This document shows positions 15,736-24,248 of a DNA stretch of 64,000 nucleotides, in pieces; positions within the stretch are counted from its first letter, which is position 1; each line of letters begins with the position of its first letter. This DNA is from Hydrogenophaga sp040372165 (GTDB lineage: Bacteria > Pseudomonadota > Gammaproteobacteria > Burkholderiales > Burkholderiaceae_C), in assembly GCF_040372165.1 (NCBI RefSeq), contig NZ_BAABWG010000002.1, positions 496,001 to 560,000 on the forward strand, read 5' to 3'. The notes beneath the pieces were generated by a model that did no database searches, was not told the DNA's origin, and saw only the letters and a list, made by a program, of their open reading frames with translations. Made by a program: the position numbers and the translations under genes.

Positions 15736-18630
15736 ATGATGAACATCCATGACAAAGATTTTGGCACTCCGGCATGCCAGAGCGAGCACATCGTGCGCCT
15801 TCATATCGACGGTCAAGCTGTCCAGGTGGCCAAAGGCACCTCGCTGATGCGCGCCGCCGCTGAAGCCGGCGTGCAAGTGCCTAAGCTCTGCGCCACGGAC
15901 AGCCTGGAGCCCTTCGGTTCTTGCCGGCTGTGCATGGTGGAGATTGACGGGCGCCGTGGTTTCCCCGCCTCGTGCACCACGCCAGCGGAAGAGGGCATGG
16001 TGGTGCGCACGCAGTCTCCCAAGCTGCAGCAATTGCGCCGTGGCGTGATGGAGCTCTACATCAGTGACCACCCGCTCGACTGTCTGACCTGCGCAGCCAA
16101 TGGCAACTGCGAGCTGCAGACCCAGGCCGGTCAGGTCGGTCTGCGCGAAGTGCGCTACGGCACCCACGGGCAAACCGTGGCAGGTGTCACCGGTTGCGAT
16201 CATGCGGACGCCAAGGTCGACACGTCCAACCCCTACTTCCAGTACGACCCGAGCAAATGCATCGTCTGCAACCGCTGCGTGCGCGCCTGCGAAGAGACCC
16301 AGGGCACGTTCGCGCTGACCATTTCCGGGCGCGGCTTTGAAAGCCGTGTGTCTGCCGGCCAGGACCAGGCCTTCATGGACAGCGATTGCGTGAGCTGCGG
16401 CGCCTGCGTTCAGGCCTGCCCTACTGCCACACTGCAGGAAAAGTCCGTGCTGGAGCTGGGGCAAGCCGAGCACAGCGCCGTGACCACCTGCGCCTATTGC
16501 GGCGTGGGTTGTGGCTTCAAGGCTGAGATGAAGGGCAACACCGTGGTGCGCATGGTGCCCTGGAAAGACGGCAAGGCCAACGAAGGACACAGCTGCGTCA
16601 AAGGCCGTTTCGCCTGGGGTTATGCGACCCACCCGGACCGCATCACCAAGCCGATGATCCGCGAGCGCATCACCGATCCGTGGCGTGAAGTCAGCTGGGA
16701 AGAGGCCATCGACTACGCCGCCACGCGTTTCAAGCGCATTCAGGCCGACCACGGCAAGGATGCTGTGGGCGGCATCACGTCCAGCCGCTGCACCAACGAA
16801 GAGGTCTACCTGGTGCAGAAGCTCATTCGCGCGGCGTTCGGCACCAACAACGTCGACACCTGTGCCCGTGTCTGCCACTCGCCCACCGGTTACGGCATGG
16901 GCCAGACCTTTGGTACCTCTGCCGGCACGCAAACGTTCAAGAGCGTGGAACAGGCCGACGTCATCATGGTGATCGGCGCCAATCCCACGGATGCGCACCC
17001 GGTGTTCGCCTCGCGCATGAAGAAGCGTTTGCGCGAGGGCGCCAAGCTCATCGTGGTCGATCCGCGCCGCACCGAACTCGTTTCCTCTCCGCACGTGAAG
17101 GCTGCCCACCACCTGGCGCTCAAGCCGGGTACCAACGTGGCGATCATCAATGCTCTGGCCTATGTGGTGGCCACCGAAGGCTTGCTGGCCGAAGACTACG
17201 TGGCCGAACGCTGCGAAGAGCAAAGCTTCACTGACTGGCGTGATTTCGTCAGCCGCGATGAATGTTCGCCGGAGGCCACCGAAGCCATCACCGGTGTGCC
17301 GGCCGCTGAAGTGCGGGCAGCGGCCCGCCTGTATGCGAGCGGACCGAACTCTGCCATCTACTACGGCTTGGGTGTGACCGAGCACGCGCAAGGTTCCACC
17401 ATGGTCATCGGTATTGCCAACCTGGCCATGGCCTGCGGCATGGTCGGCCGCGAGGGCGTGGGCATGAACCCGCTGCGGGGTCAGAACAATGTGCAAGGCA
17501 GTTGCGATATGGGCAGCTTCCCGCATGAGCTGCCGGGCTATCGCCACATTTCTGACGACACGGTGCGCGGCCAGTTCGAAGCGCACTGGGGTGTGACGCT
17601 GGATTCAGAGCCCGGCTTGCGCATTCCCAATATGTTCGAGGCGGCCTTGGGCGGCACCTTCAAGGGCTTGTATTGCCAGGGCGAGGACATTGTTCAGTCC
17701 GACCCGAACACCCAGCACGTGATTTCCGCGTTGGAGGCCATGGAGTGCATCGTGGTGCAGGACATCTTCCTCAACGAAACGGCCAAGTACGCGCACGTGT
17801 TCCTGCCCGGCAGCTCCTTCCTGGAGAAAGACGGCACCTTCACCAATGCCGAGCGCCGTATCTCGCGCGTCCGACAGGTCATGCCGCCGCTCAGCGGCCT
17901 GGGCGACTGGGAGGTCACGCAGCGGCTCTCGCACGCCTTGGGCTATCCCATGGCCTATTCGCATCCCAGCGACATCATGGCTGAGATCGCATTGCTCACG
18001 CCGTCATTTGCCGGCGTGACCTACGAAAAGATCGAACGCCTGGGCAGCGTGCAATGGCCTTGCAATGCCAACACGGAAGAAGCGGGCACGTCCACCATGC
18101 ACGTGGGCGGCTTTGTGCGTGGCAAGGGCCGCTTCTTCAACACCGCCTACGTGCCGAGCGACGAAAAGGTCACGCGGCGATTCCCTCTCTTGCTCACCAC
18201 AGGCCGTATCCTCAGCCAGTACAACGTCGGCGCGCAGACGCGACGCACCGCCAACAGCCAGTGGCACAGCGAAGACCGGCTGGACTTGCACCCACACGAC
18301 GCGCAAGAGCGGGGGATTGTCGATGGCGACTGGGTGGGCGTGAGCAGCCGCGCCGGCCAGACCGTGCTGCGGGCCCACGTGACAGAGGACATGCAGCCAG
18401 GCGTGGTCTGGACCACCTTCCACTTCCCGGAGAGTGGCGCCAACGTCATCACCACCGACAGCTCCGATTGGGCCACCAATTGCCCTGAGTACAAGGTCAC
18501 GGCCGTGCAACTGACCAAGGTCATGCAACCCTCTGCCTGGCAAAAGGATTTCAACGCCTTCGACCAGCAGCAGCACGCTTTGCTGCCGGCGAGCCACCAG
18601 GCGCAGCAAGAGGCGATCGACGAATCATGA
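15736..18630 (+). CDS. fdsA: NAD+-dependent formate dehydrogenase alpha subunit (Mo-bisMGD, catalytic)
   Basis: This is the 964-residue catalytic subunit. The N-terminal NuoG-like part holds a [2Fe-2S] site (FGSCRLCMVEIDG), a His/Cys [4Fe-4S] site (DHPLDCLTCAANGNC) and two ferredoxin clusters (CIVCNRCVRACEE and CVSCGACVQACP). A further cluster, CAYCGVGCGF, opens the molybdopterin domain. Catalytic Cys380 and His381 lie in ARVCHSPTGYG; this is a Cys rather than a selenocysteine enzyme. The reaction is formate + NAD+ to CO2 + NADH. The start has a GAAGGAGA site 13 bp after fdsB. The stop overlaps the fdhD start by 4 bp. Confidence 0.97.
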   Translation: MMNIHDKDFGTPACQSEHIVRLHIDGQAVQVAKGTSLMRAAAEAGVQVPKLCATDSLEPFGSCRLCMVEIDGRRGFPASCTTPAEEGMVVRTQSPKLQQLRRGVMELYISDHPLDCLTCAANGNCELQTQAGQVGLREVRYGTHGQTVAGVTGCDHADAKVDTSNPYFQYDPSKCIVCNRCVRACEETQGTFALTISGRGFESRVSAGQDQAFMDSDCVSCGACVQACPTATLQEKSVLELGQAEHSAVTTCAYCGVGCGFKAEMKGNTVVRMVPWKDGKANEGHSCVKGRFAWGYATHPDRITKPMIRERITDPWREVSWEEAIDYAATRFKRIQADHGKDAVGGITSSRCTNEEVYLVQKLIRAAFGTNNVDTCARVCHSPTGYGMGQTFGTSAGTQTFKSVEQADVIMVIGANPTDAHPVFASRMKKRLREGAKLIVVDPRRTELVSSPHVKAAHHLALKPGTNVAIINALAYVVATEGLLAEDYVAERCEEQSFTDWRDFVSRDECSPEATEAITGVPAAEVRAAARLYASGPNSAIYYGLGVTEHAQGSTMVIGIANLAMACGMVGREGVGMNPLRGQNNVQGSCDMGSFPHELPGYRHISDDTVRGQFEAHWGVTLDSEPGLRIPNMFEAALGGTFKGLYCQGEDIVQSDPNTQHVISALEAMECIVVQDIFLNETAKYAHVFLPGSSFLEKDGTFTNAERRISRVRQVMPPLSGLGDWEVTQRLSHALGYPMAYSHPSDIMAEIALLTPSFAGVTYEKIERLGSVQWPCNANTEEAGTSTMHVGGFVRGKGRFFNTAYVPSDEKVTRRFPLLLTTGRILSQYNVGAQTRRTANSQWHSEDRLDLHPHDAQERGIVDGDWVGVSSRAGQTVLRAHVTEDMQPGVVWTTFHFPESGANVITTDSSDWATNCPEYKVTAVQLTKVMQPSAWQKDFNAFDQQQHALLPASHQAQQEAIDES

Positions 18631-19454
18631 AACCGGCAGACGTCACCCTGGCCCACGAGGCCGCTGTTCGGTCGCAATTGGTGCGGGATGTCGATGGGCG
18701 TGAACTCGCCGATTGGCTGGCGGAAGAGGTACCGGTGGCCATTGTTGTCAACGGCATTTCCCATGCCGTGATGATGGCCAGTCCGACCGATTTGCAGGAC
18801 TTCGCTTTCGGCTTTTTGATCACAGAGGGTCTGGTCTCATCCGCGAGCGATATCTACGGTGTGGACGTCAAGACCGTCGATCGCGGCATCGAATTGCAGG
18901 TTGAGGTGTCCGCCGAGTGCGAGTGGCGCTTGCGAGAGCGCCGCCGCAGCATGGCCGGGCGGACCGGTTGCGGCCTGTGCGGCACCGACAGCCTGGATCA
19001 GGTGCGCCAATCGCTTCCGACACTGAACCCGCAGGACGTGAACGTTCGAGCGGTCTTGGCCGCTCACCGCCAACTGCCCGCATGGCAAGCCCTGCAGCAG
19101 GCCACAGGCGCCACCCACGCGGCCGCCTGGTGCGACTTGCAGGGCAAGATTCTGCTGGTACGCGAAGATGTCGGCCGGCACAACGCACTCGACAAAGTTC
19201 TGGGTGCCATGGTGCGCGATGGGCTGGACCCGCAAGCCGGCTTTGTGTGCGTCACCAGCCGAGCCAGCTTCGAGATGGTGCAAAAGTCCGCCATGGCTGG
19301 CGTCACTGCGTTGGCTGCAGTATCGGCGCCGACCGCCATGGCAGTCGACCTCGCATTGTCGTGCGGCATGTGGCTCGCAGGCTTTGTGCGCGGCGAACGA
19401 CTGGTGCAGTATGCCGGCCAACAAGGCCCCAAAGAAGGCAAGACAAACCCATGA
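18627..19454 (+). CDS. fdhD: Formate dehydrogenase accessory sulfurtransferase FdhD
   Basis: This 275-residue protein (FdsC of the fds operon) transfers sulphur to the bis-MGD cofactor before its insertion in FdsA, which is needed for activity. The essential CxxC motif is Cys115-Gly-Leu-Cys118 in RTGCGLCGT, on the flexible loop typical of the family. The segments REDVGRHNALDKVLG and TSRASFEMVQK are also characteristic. The start overlaps the fdsA stop and the stop overlaps the fdsD start (both ATGA), so translation is tightly coupled to the catalytic subunit. Confidence 0.96.
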   Translation: MKPADVTLAHEAAVRSQLVRDVDGRELADWLAEEVPVAIVVNGISHAVMMASPTDLQDFAFGFLITEGLVSSASDIYGVDVKTVDRGIELQVEVSAECEWRLRERRRSMAGRTGCGLCGTDSLDQVRQSLPTLNPQDVNVRAVLAAHRQLPAWQALQQATGATHAAAWCDLQGKILLVREDVGRHNALDKVLGAMVRDGLDPQAGFVCVTSRASFEMVQKSAMAGVTALAAVSAPTAMAVDLALSCGMWLAGFVRGERLVQYAGQQGPKEGKTNP

Positions 19455-19681
19455 GCATGGAAACCCAAAACCTGGTTCGCATGGCCAATCGCATTGGTCA
19501 GTTCTTTGAAGCCACGCCCCAACATGCCGTAGCAGTGGAAGGTGTGGCCAATCACATTCGAAAATTCTGGGAGCCTCGCATGCGCCGGGACTTGCTGGCA
19601 TGGGTGGACGCCAACGGCGCCACAGATCTGCATCCGCTGGTGGCGGAGGTCGTGGCCGACCAGCGCGAGCGCATCGCCTGA
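19451..19681 (+). CDS. fdsD: Formate dehydrogenase delta subunit
   Basis: This is a small, 76-residue, mainly helical protein with the FdsD-type core LVRMANRIGQFFEA and HIRKFWEPRMRRDLL. FdsD is an accessory subunit of unclear function in soluble formate dehydrogenases, possibly involved in assembly or cofactor protection. The ATG at 19451 overlaps the fdhD stop. It closes the fds operon and converges on the smr gene 26 bp away. No hairpin terminator is evident in that gap. Confidence 0.92.
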   Translation: MSMETQNLVRMANRIGQFFEATPQHAVAVEGVANHIRKFWEPRMRRDLLAWVDANGATDLHPLVAEVVADQRERIA

Positions 19682-19707
19682 AATCCGGGAAGAGGACTGA
19701 GGGTGTC

Positions 19708-20352
19708 TCAGCGGGGCCGCAGGGGCGCCAGCAGCACCACCAACGCACCGGCGCCACCATCGGCAGGCCTTGCCTGCACGAAGGCCATCACTTCTTTCTT
19801 CTGAACCAGCCAGCGCAGTACCCGCGTCTTGAGAACGGGCTGGCGGCCGGGTGAACCCAGGCCTTTCCCGTGTACCACCCGCACGCAGCGAATGCCGTCG
19901 CGGTGAGCCTCGTGTATGAATCGGCCCAGCGCCTCCCGGGCGTCGTCAGTGCGTAAGCCATGCAGATCGATCTGCTTCTGCCGACTCCAATGACCCTCGC
20001 GTAGTTTGCGCAAAATGTCAGGGCCCAGGCTGGGGCGCCGATAGCTCAGGTGTTCGTCGGTGTGCAGCAAGGTCTCTACGTCGAACTCGTCCGAGAGCGC
20101 TTCGCGCATCACCGCCTGCTCATCCTGCTCTTTCTGGCGTGGTCGTGTGGATGGCCTCTCAGTGGGCAGGTGCGCCCGTTGCCGATCGGGCAAGGGTCGC
20201 ACCGTGCCGATGGCGTCTTGGAATAGTCTTTGCTCGCGTGCCTTTTCCCGTTTGGCCTGTTCAGCGCGCTCGCGCTCCAGCCGCGCCTGCGCAGCGCGCT
20301 CGGCCAATGCCTTGCGAATGGTCTTGAGCTCATCGAACGAACGGGCTTTCAT
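19708..20352 (-). CDS. Smr domain protein
   Basis: This protein has about 214 residues with a highly charged N-terminal half (Glu/Arg/Lys/Ala-rich, probably coiled coil, residues 1-75) and a C-terminal Smr domain. The Smr signatures are IDLHGLRTDDAREAL and VVHGKGLGS. Smr domains cleave or nick nucleic acids in MutS2-type and stand-alone proteins; stand-alone SmrB acts on mRNA at collided ribosomes, but assignment to that role is not secure. An in-frame ATG six codons upstream (20370) is an equal alternative start, as neither has a clear ribosome site. It follows radC on the same strand by 33 bp. Confidence 0.88.
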   Translation of the reverse strand: MKARSFDELKTIRKALAERAAQARLERERAEQAKREKAREQRLFQDAIGTVRPLPDRQRAHLPTERPSTRPRQKEQDEQAVMREALSDEFDVETLLHTDEHLSYRRPSLGPDILRKLREGHWSRQKQIDLHGLRTDDAREALGRFIHEAHRDGIRCVRVVHGKGLGSPGRQPVLKTRVLRWLVQKKEVMAFVQARPADGGAGALVVLLAPLRPR

Positions 20353-20385
20353 GCAGTCATTGTGTCGCATGAAATCGAACGGGTG

Positions 20386-21081
20386 TCAGACAAGCCCCAT
20401 TTCCGCCATGGATGCAGCGGTTTCTCGCGTCACGATGAAGTGGTCCAGCACCCGAACATCCACCAGCCCCAGCGCCGCCTTGAGGGACTGGGTCAGCGCC
20501 TCGTCCGCACTGGAGGGGCGAGCAATGCCGCTGGGGTGGTTGTGGGCCAGCACCACGCTGGCCGCATGGTGGTGCAGGGCACGCAACACCACCTCGCGCG
20601 GGTAGACGCTGGTCTGGCTGAGCGTGCCGCGGAACATCTCCTCCATGGCCAGCAAGCGGTTCTGGCTGTCCAGAAACAGCACGGAAAACACCTCGTGTGC
20701 CAGGTGGGCCATGTGAAGCTGCAAGTAGGAGCGCACCGCCTGTGGGCTGTCGAACGCGGCACGTTCTTTCAATTGCTCGGCCAGCGCACGGCGTGACAGT
20801 TCCATCACCGCCGCCAGTTCTGCCCGCTTGGCGGGCCCTAAGCCCTTGACGGCTTTGAGCCGGTCGGGTGGCGCGTGCAGCAGACCCGCAACCCCTTCGC
20901 ACTGCTCCAGCACTTCCTGGGCCAACGCCATCACATGCTTGCCTGCCATGCCTGTTCGGAGCAACAAGGCGAGCAACTCCACATCGCTCAGGGCCTGAGC
21001 GCCTTTGGCCAGCAATTTCTCCCTTGGTCTGGCTTCCGCGGGTAGGCTTTTGAGCCCGATGGCGGGCGTGGAAACGGTCAT
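20386..21081 (-). CDS. radC: RadC family protein (JAB/MPN domain)
   Basis: This 231-residue protein has an N-terminal helix-hairpin-helix-like region (LKAVKGLGPAKRAELAAV) and a C-terminal JAB1/MPN-like metalloprotease fold with the metal motif AHNHPSG followed by SSADEALT. Despite the name, a direct role in DNA repair is doubtful for the family, and the biochemical activity is unknown. It is a core chromosomal copy, judged by length and context with no mobile genes nearby. It is probably co-transcribed with the downstream smr gene. Confidence 0.93.
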   Translation of the reverse strand: MTVSTPAIGLKSLPAEARPREKLLAKGAQALSDVELLALLLRTGMAGKHVMALAQEVLEQCEGVAGLLHAPPDRLKAVKGLGPAKRAELAAVMELSRRALAEQLKERAAFDSPQAVRSYLQLHMAHLAHEVFSVLFLDSQNRLLAMEEMFRGTLSQTSVYPREVVLRALHHHAASVVLAHNHPSGIARPSSADEALTQSLKAALGLVDVRVLDHFIVTRETAASMAEMGLV

Positions 21082-21228
21082 TTTGGATCTCTCCCTGGTG
21101 TTTGGCCGGTTTCTCCCGGCGGCTTTCCAAGGTTTTTACAATAGAGCTTTCCCCGCGAGCGCGGGTGCGTCCACTGTCCAGAGGACGCTTTTGGGGGCAA
21201 CGCCCCGGATCCAAAGGCTTTGAGCAAC

Positions 21229-21675
21229 ATGACCCAAGTCCAAGAGGGCTCTTTTCTGACCCTCCACTACCGCATGTCCGGCCCTCAGGGGCAGGTCATC
21301 ATCGACACCTTTGAAGACAAACCCGCCACGCTGAGCGTGGGGGCAGGCGAGTTGTCGCCCGCGATCGAGGCCAAACTGATCGGGCTTAACGAAGGTGAAC
21401 ACGTGGTTATCGAACTCGAGGCTGGTGAGGCATTCGGCGAGCGCCAGCCTCAGATGGTGCAGTGGGTCGCCCGTTCCCTGCTCAACCAGCTGGGTGACCC
21501 GAGCGAGCAATACGCGACGGGGGATGTGGTGCAGTTCCCAACACCTGACGGTCTGGGTTCCTATGCAGGGTCGGTGCAAGAAGTCCGTGAGGACGGCGCT
21601 GTCTTGTTCGACTTCAATCACCCTCTGGCCGGTCAGGCGGTGAAGTTTGAAGTCCAGCTGATCGGGGTGCTCTGA
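21229..21675 (+). CDS. fkpB: FKBP-type peptidyl-prolyl isomerase, SlpA/FkpB type
   Basis: This 148-residue cytoplasmic prolyl isomerase/chaperone has an FKBP core (GSFLTLHYRM, INTFED-like IIDTFEDKP) interrupted by an IF (insert-in-flap) domain (EAGEAFGERQPQMVQWV). The ATG at 21229 was chosen over an in-frame TTG at 21220. The stop overlaps the ispH start (TGATG). The fkpB-ispH pairing is conserved in proteobacteria and supports the assignment. It helps folding at proline bonds; no specific client is known. Confidence 0.93.
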   Translation: MTQVQEGSFLTLHYRMSGPQGQVIIDTFEDKPATLSVGAGELSPAIEAKLIGLNEGEHVVIELEAGEAFGERQPQMVQWVARSLLNQLGDPSEQYATGDVVQFPTPDGLGSYAGSVQEVREDGAVLFDFNHPLAGQAVKFEVQLIGVL

Positions 21676-22631
21676 TGCAGGAAATTGTTCTGGCCGAGCC
21701 GCGTGGTTTTTGCGCCGGCGTGGATCGTGCGATTGAAATTGTCGAGCGCGCGCTGGCCAAGTTCGGCCGGCCCATCTACGTGCGCCACGAGATCGTGCAC
21801 AACACCTATGTGGTCAATGACCTCAAGGAAAAGGGCGCCATTTTCATTGAAGACCTGGACGACGTTCCTGCCGGTGCCACCTTGGTTTTCTCGGCACACG
21901 GTGTCAGCAAAGCCGTGCAGGATGAAGCGGCCCGTCGCGGTTTTCAGATTTTCGACGCCACCTGCCCGCTGGTGAGCAAGGTCCATGTGGAAGTCGCCAA
22001 ACTCCACAAGGAAGGCTACGAATTCTTGATGATTGGTCACAAGGGCCATCCGGAAGTCGAAGGCACCATGGGCCAGCTCGACAGTGGCATCCATCTGGTG
22101 GAGGACGAAGCTGACGTGGCGAGGGTTCAACCGGCGCAAACCGAAAAGCTGGCCGTTGTCACGCAGACCACTTTGTCGGTGGATGACGCCGCCGGCATTC
22201 TGGCTGCCGTCAAACAACGCTTCCCCAGTGTGCGCGAGCCCAAGCAGCAGGACATTTGCTACGCCACGCAGAACCGCCAGGATGCCGTCAAGGAGCTGAG
22301 CCAGGCTGTGGACGTGGTCATCGTGGTGGGCAGCCCCACCAGCTCCAACAGCAACCGCTTGCGCGAGGTCGCCATCAAACGGGGCACACCGTCATACATG
22401 GTGGACAATGCGGATGAGCTTCAGCCCGAATGGGTCAGCGGCATGGGGCGTGTGGGCCTCACTGCTGGTGCTTCGGCTCCCGAGTTGCTGGTACAGCAAG
22501 TCATCGACCGGCTCAAAACCCTGGGTGCGATCGCCGTCCGGCGCATGGATGGCCTGGAGGAAACCGTGAAGTTTCCGCTGCCCAAAGGGCTGAAGCTGGA
22601 CGACGGCAGCGCCCCCGAACACATCAAATGA
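21675..22631 (+). CDS. ispH: 4-hydroxy-3-methylbut-2-enyl diphosphate reductase
   Basis: This 318-residue iron-sulphur enzyme carries out the last step of the MEP isoprenoid pathway, reducing HMBPP to IPP and DMAPP. The three [4Fe-4S] ligands are Cys in EPRGFCAGVDRAI, DATCPLVSKVH and ICYATQNRQ. Substrate-binding segments FSAHGVSKAV, GHPEVEGTMGQ and GSPTSSNSNRL are present. The length equals the usual 310-320. It is translationally coupled to fkpB, and serS follows 51 bp downstream. Confidence 0.98.
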   Translation: MQEIVLAEPRGFCAGVDRAIEIVERALAKFGRPIYVRHEIVHNTYVVNDLKEKGAIFIEDLDDVPAGATLVFSAHGVSKAVQDEAARRGFQIFDATCPLVSKVHVEVAKLHKEGYEFLMIGHKGHPEVEGTMGQLDSGIHLVEDEADVARVQPAQTEKLAVVTQTTLSVDDAAGILAAVKQRFPSVREPKQQDICYATQNRQDAVKELSQAVDVVIVVGSPTSSNSNRLREVAIKRGTPSYMVDNADELQPEWVSGMGRVGLTAGASAPELLVQQVIDRLKTLGAIAVRRMDGLEETVKFPLPKGLKLDDGSAPEHIK

Positions 22632-22682
22632 ATTGCACTGGTCCGCTGGTCCAGACAAGCCTTCAAAACCCTATCTCTACCC

Positions 22683-23996
22683 ATGCTTGATATTCTTCTC
22701 CTCCGCAAGGATCTGGACGCTGTTGTTGCTGGCCTGGAGAGCCGCAAGTCTCCGCAGCCCTACCTGGATGTGGCCGCCTACACAGCGCTGGAAAACGAGC
22801 GCAAGACGCTGCAAACCCAGACCGAATCCTTGCAAGCCCAACGCAACAGTGTCTCCAAGCAGATCGGTGCGCTCAAGGGCCAGGGCAAGCACGACGAAGC
22901 CGACGCGGCCATGAAGCAGGTCGCCGACATCAAAGACGAGCTCGAGCGTTCAGCGGCGCGCCTCGACGTTTTGCAGGCCGAACTGCAATCCATGCTGCTG
23001 GCCGTGCCCAACCTCCCACACGAGTCGGTGCCGGTAGGGCAGGACGAAGCAGGCAACGTGGAAGTGCGCCGTTGGGGCACGCCAAAGTCATTTGACTTTG
23101 AAGTCCGCGATCACGTGGACATCGGCGAGAAGCTCGGGCTGGAGTTCGAGACCGGCGCCAAACTGGCCGGTTCGCGCTTCACCTTCATGCGCGGCCCCAT
23201 CGCCCGTTTGCACCGTGCGCTGGCGCAATTCATGCTGGACGTGCAAACACAAGAGCACGGCTACACCGAATGCTACACCCCCTACATCGTCAACGCCGAC
23301 ACCTTGCGTGGCACGGGCCAGTTGCCCAAATTCGAGGCTGACCTGTTCGCTGCCAACAAGGGCGGACAGGAAGGCGGCGAGGAAAGCCAGGCCTTGTACC
23401 TGATTCCCACCAGCGAAGTCACGCTGACCAACACCGTGCGCGATGAAATCGTGGCTGAAGCCGATCTGCCCATCAAGTTGACGGCCCACACCCCATGCTT
23501 CCGCTCTGAGGCAGGCAGCGCGGGCCGTGACACCCGCGGCATGATCCGCCAGCACCAGTTCGACAAAGTCGAGATGGTGCAGATTGTTCACCCCGAGAAA
23601 AGCTACGAAGCGCTGGAAGAAATGACCGGCCACGCCGAAGCCGTGCTGCAAAAGCTTGGCCTGCCCTACCGGGTGATGAGCCTGTGTACGGGCGACATGG
23701 GTTTTGGTGCCACCAAAACCTATGATCTGGAGGTCTGGGTGCCGGCCCAGGGTGTCTACCGTGAAATCAGTTCGGTGTCCAACTGCGATGCCTTCCAGGC
23801 CCGTCGCCTGCAGGCTCGCTTCAAGAATGCCAAGGGCAAGAACGAACTGGTCCACACCCTCAATGGTTCCGGCCTGGCCGTGGGCCGAGCCTTGGTGGCG
23901 GTGCTGGAGAACTACCAGAATGCTGACGGCAGCGTGACGGTGCCAGAGGCGCTGCGCCCCTACCTGGGCGGGCAGGAGTCGCTCATCCCGGCATGA
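22683..23996 (+). CDS. serS: Serine--tRNA ligase
   Basis: This is a 437-residue class II synthetase. The N-terminal coiled-coil arm (about 30-105, rich in Gln/Glu/Lys) grips the long variable arm of tRNA-Ser. The catalytic core shows motif 2 (PCFRSEAGSAGRDTRGMIRQ) and motif 3 (LNGSGLAVGRALVAVLENYQ). It charges tRNA-Ser in the cytoplasm. A tRNA-Ser gene lies just downstream on the other strand, with a shared hairpin terminator between them. Confidence 0.98.
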   Translation: MLDILLLRKDLDAVVAGLESRKSPQPYLDVAAYTALENERKTLQTQTESLQAQRNSVSKQIGALKGQGKHDEADAAMKQVADIKDELERSAARLDVLQAELQSMLLAVPNLPHESVPVGQDEAGNVEVRRWGTPKSFDFEVRDHVDIGEKLGLEFETGAKLAGSRFTFMRGPIARLHRALAQFMLDVQTQEHGYTECYTPYIVNADTLRGTGQLPKFEADLFAANKGGQEGGEESQALYLIPTSEVTLTNTVRDEIVAEADLPIKLTAHTPCFRSEAGSAGRDTRGMIRQHQFDKVEMVQIVHPEKSYEALEEMTGHAEAVLQKLGLPYRVMSLCTGDMGFGATKTYDLEVWVPAQGVYREISSVSNCDAFQARRLQARFKNAKGKNELVHTLNGSGLAVGRALVAVLENYQNADGSVTVPEALRPYLGGQESLIPA

Positions 23997-24020
23997 TGCT
24001 GGAAGCATTGGTCTGAAACG

Positions 24021-24047
24021 AAAAAGCCCCGCCAAGCGGGGCTTTTT
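24021..24047. terminator. Bidirectional intrinsic terminator between serS and tRNA-Ser
   Basis: A perfect 12-bp stem (AAAAAGCCCCGC / GCGGGGCTTTTT) with a 3-base loop carries T5 on the right and A5 on the left. It can end serS transcription on the plus strand and the tRNA-Ser transcript on the minus strand. Confidence 0.93.
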
Positions 24048-24052
24048 GCATC

Positions 24053-24144
24053 TGGCGGAGAGAGAGGGATTCGAACCCTCGATACAGGAGAACCTGTATG
24101 CCGGATTTCGAATCCGGTGCATTCGACCACTCTGCCATCTCTCC
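24053..24144 (-). tRNA. tRNA-Ser (anticodon CGA)
   Basis: The minus-strand sequence folds as a class II tRNA of 92 bases including an encoded CCA (24053-24055). The acceptor stem is GGAGAGA/TCTCTCC with discriminator G. The anticodon arm CCGGA-TTCGAAA-TCCGG gives anticodon CGA, decoding UCG. A long variable arm (ATACAGG...CCTGTAT) marks a serine tRNA, and the T loop is TTCGAAT. Its substrate enzyme gene, serS, is adjacent. Confidence 0.97.
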
Positions 24145-24248
24145 GGGTCTAACCCGAAATTCTAGCATGTAGCGCCTGTTGTCGGGAAACCGCAGCCAGA
24201 TGGAGCAGTCGGTGCGACAATGATTTCGGAAAGAACGTTCACACCCGC

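Noticed and set aside
15700..17586. 628-codon open frame antisense to fdsA
   Set aside because: It mirrors the high-GC codon pattern of fdsA, has a His/Gly/Val-rich composition without any domain motif, and lacks a ribosome site. fdsA itself has every expected cluster motif.
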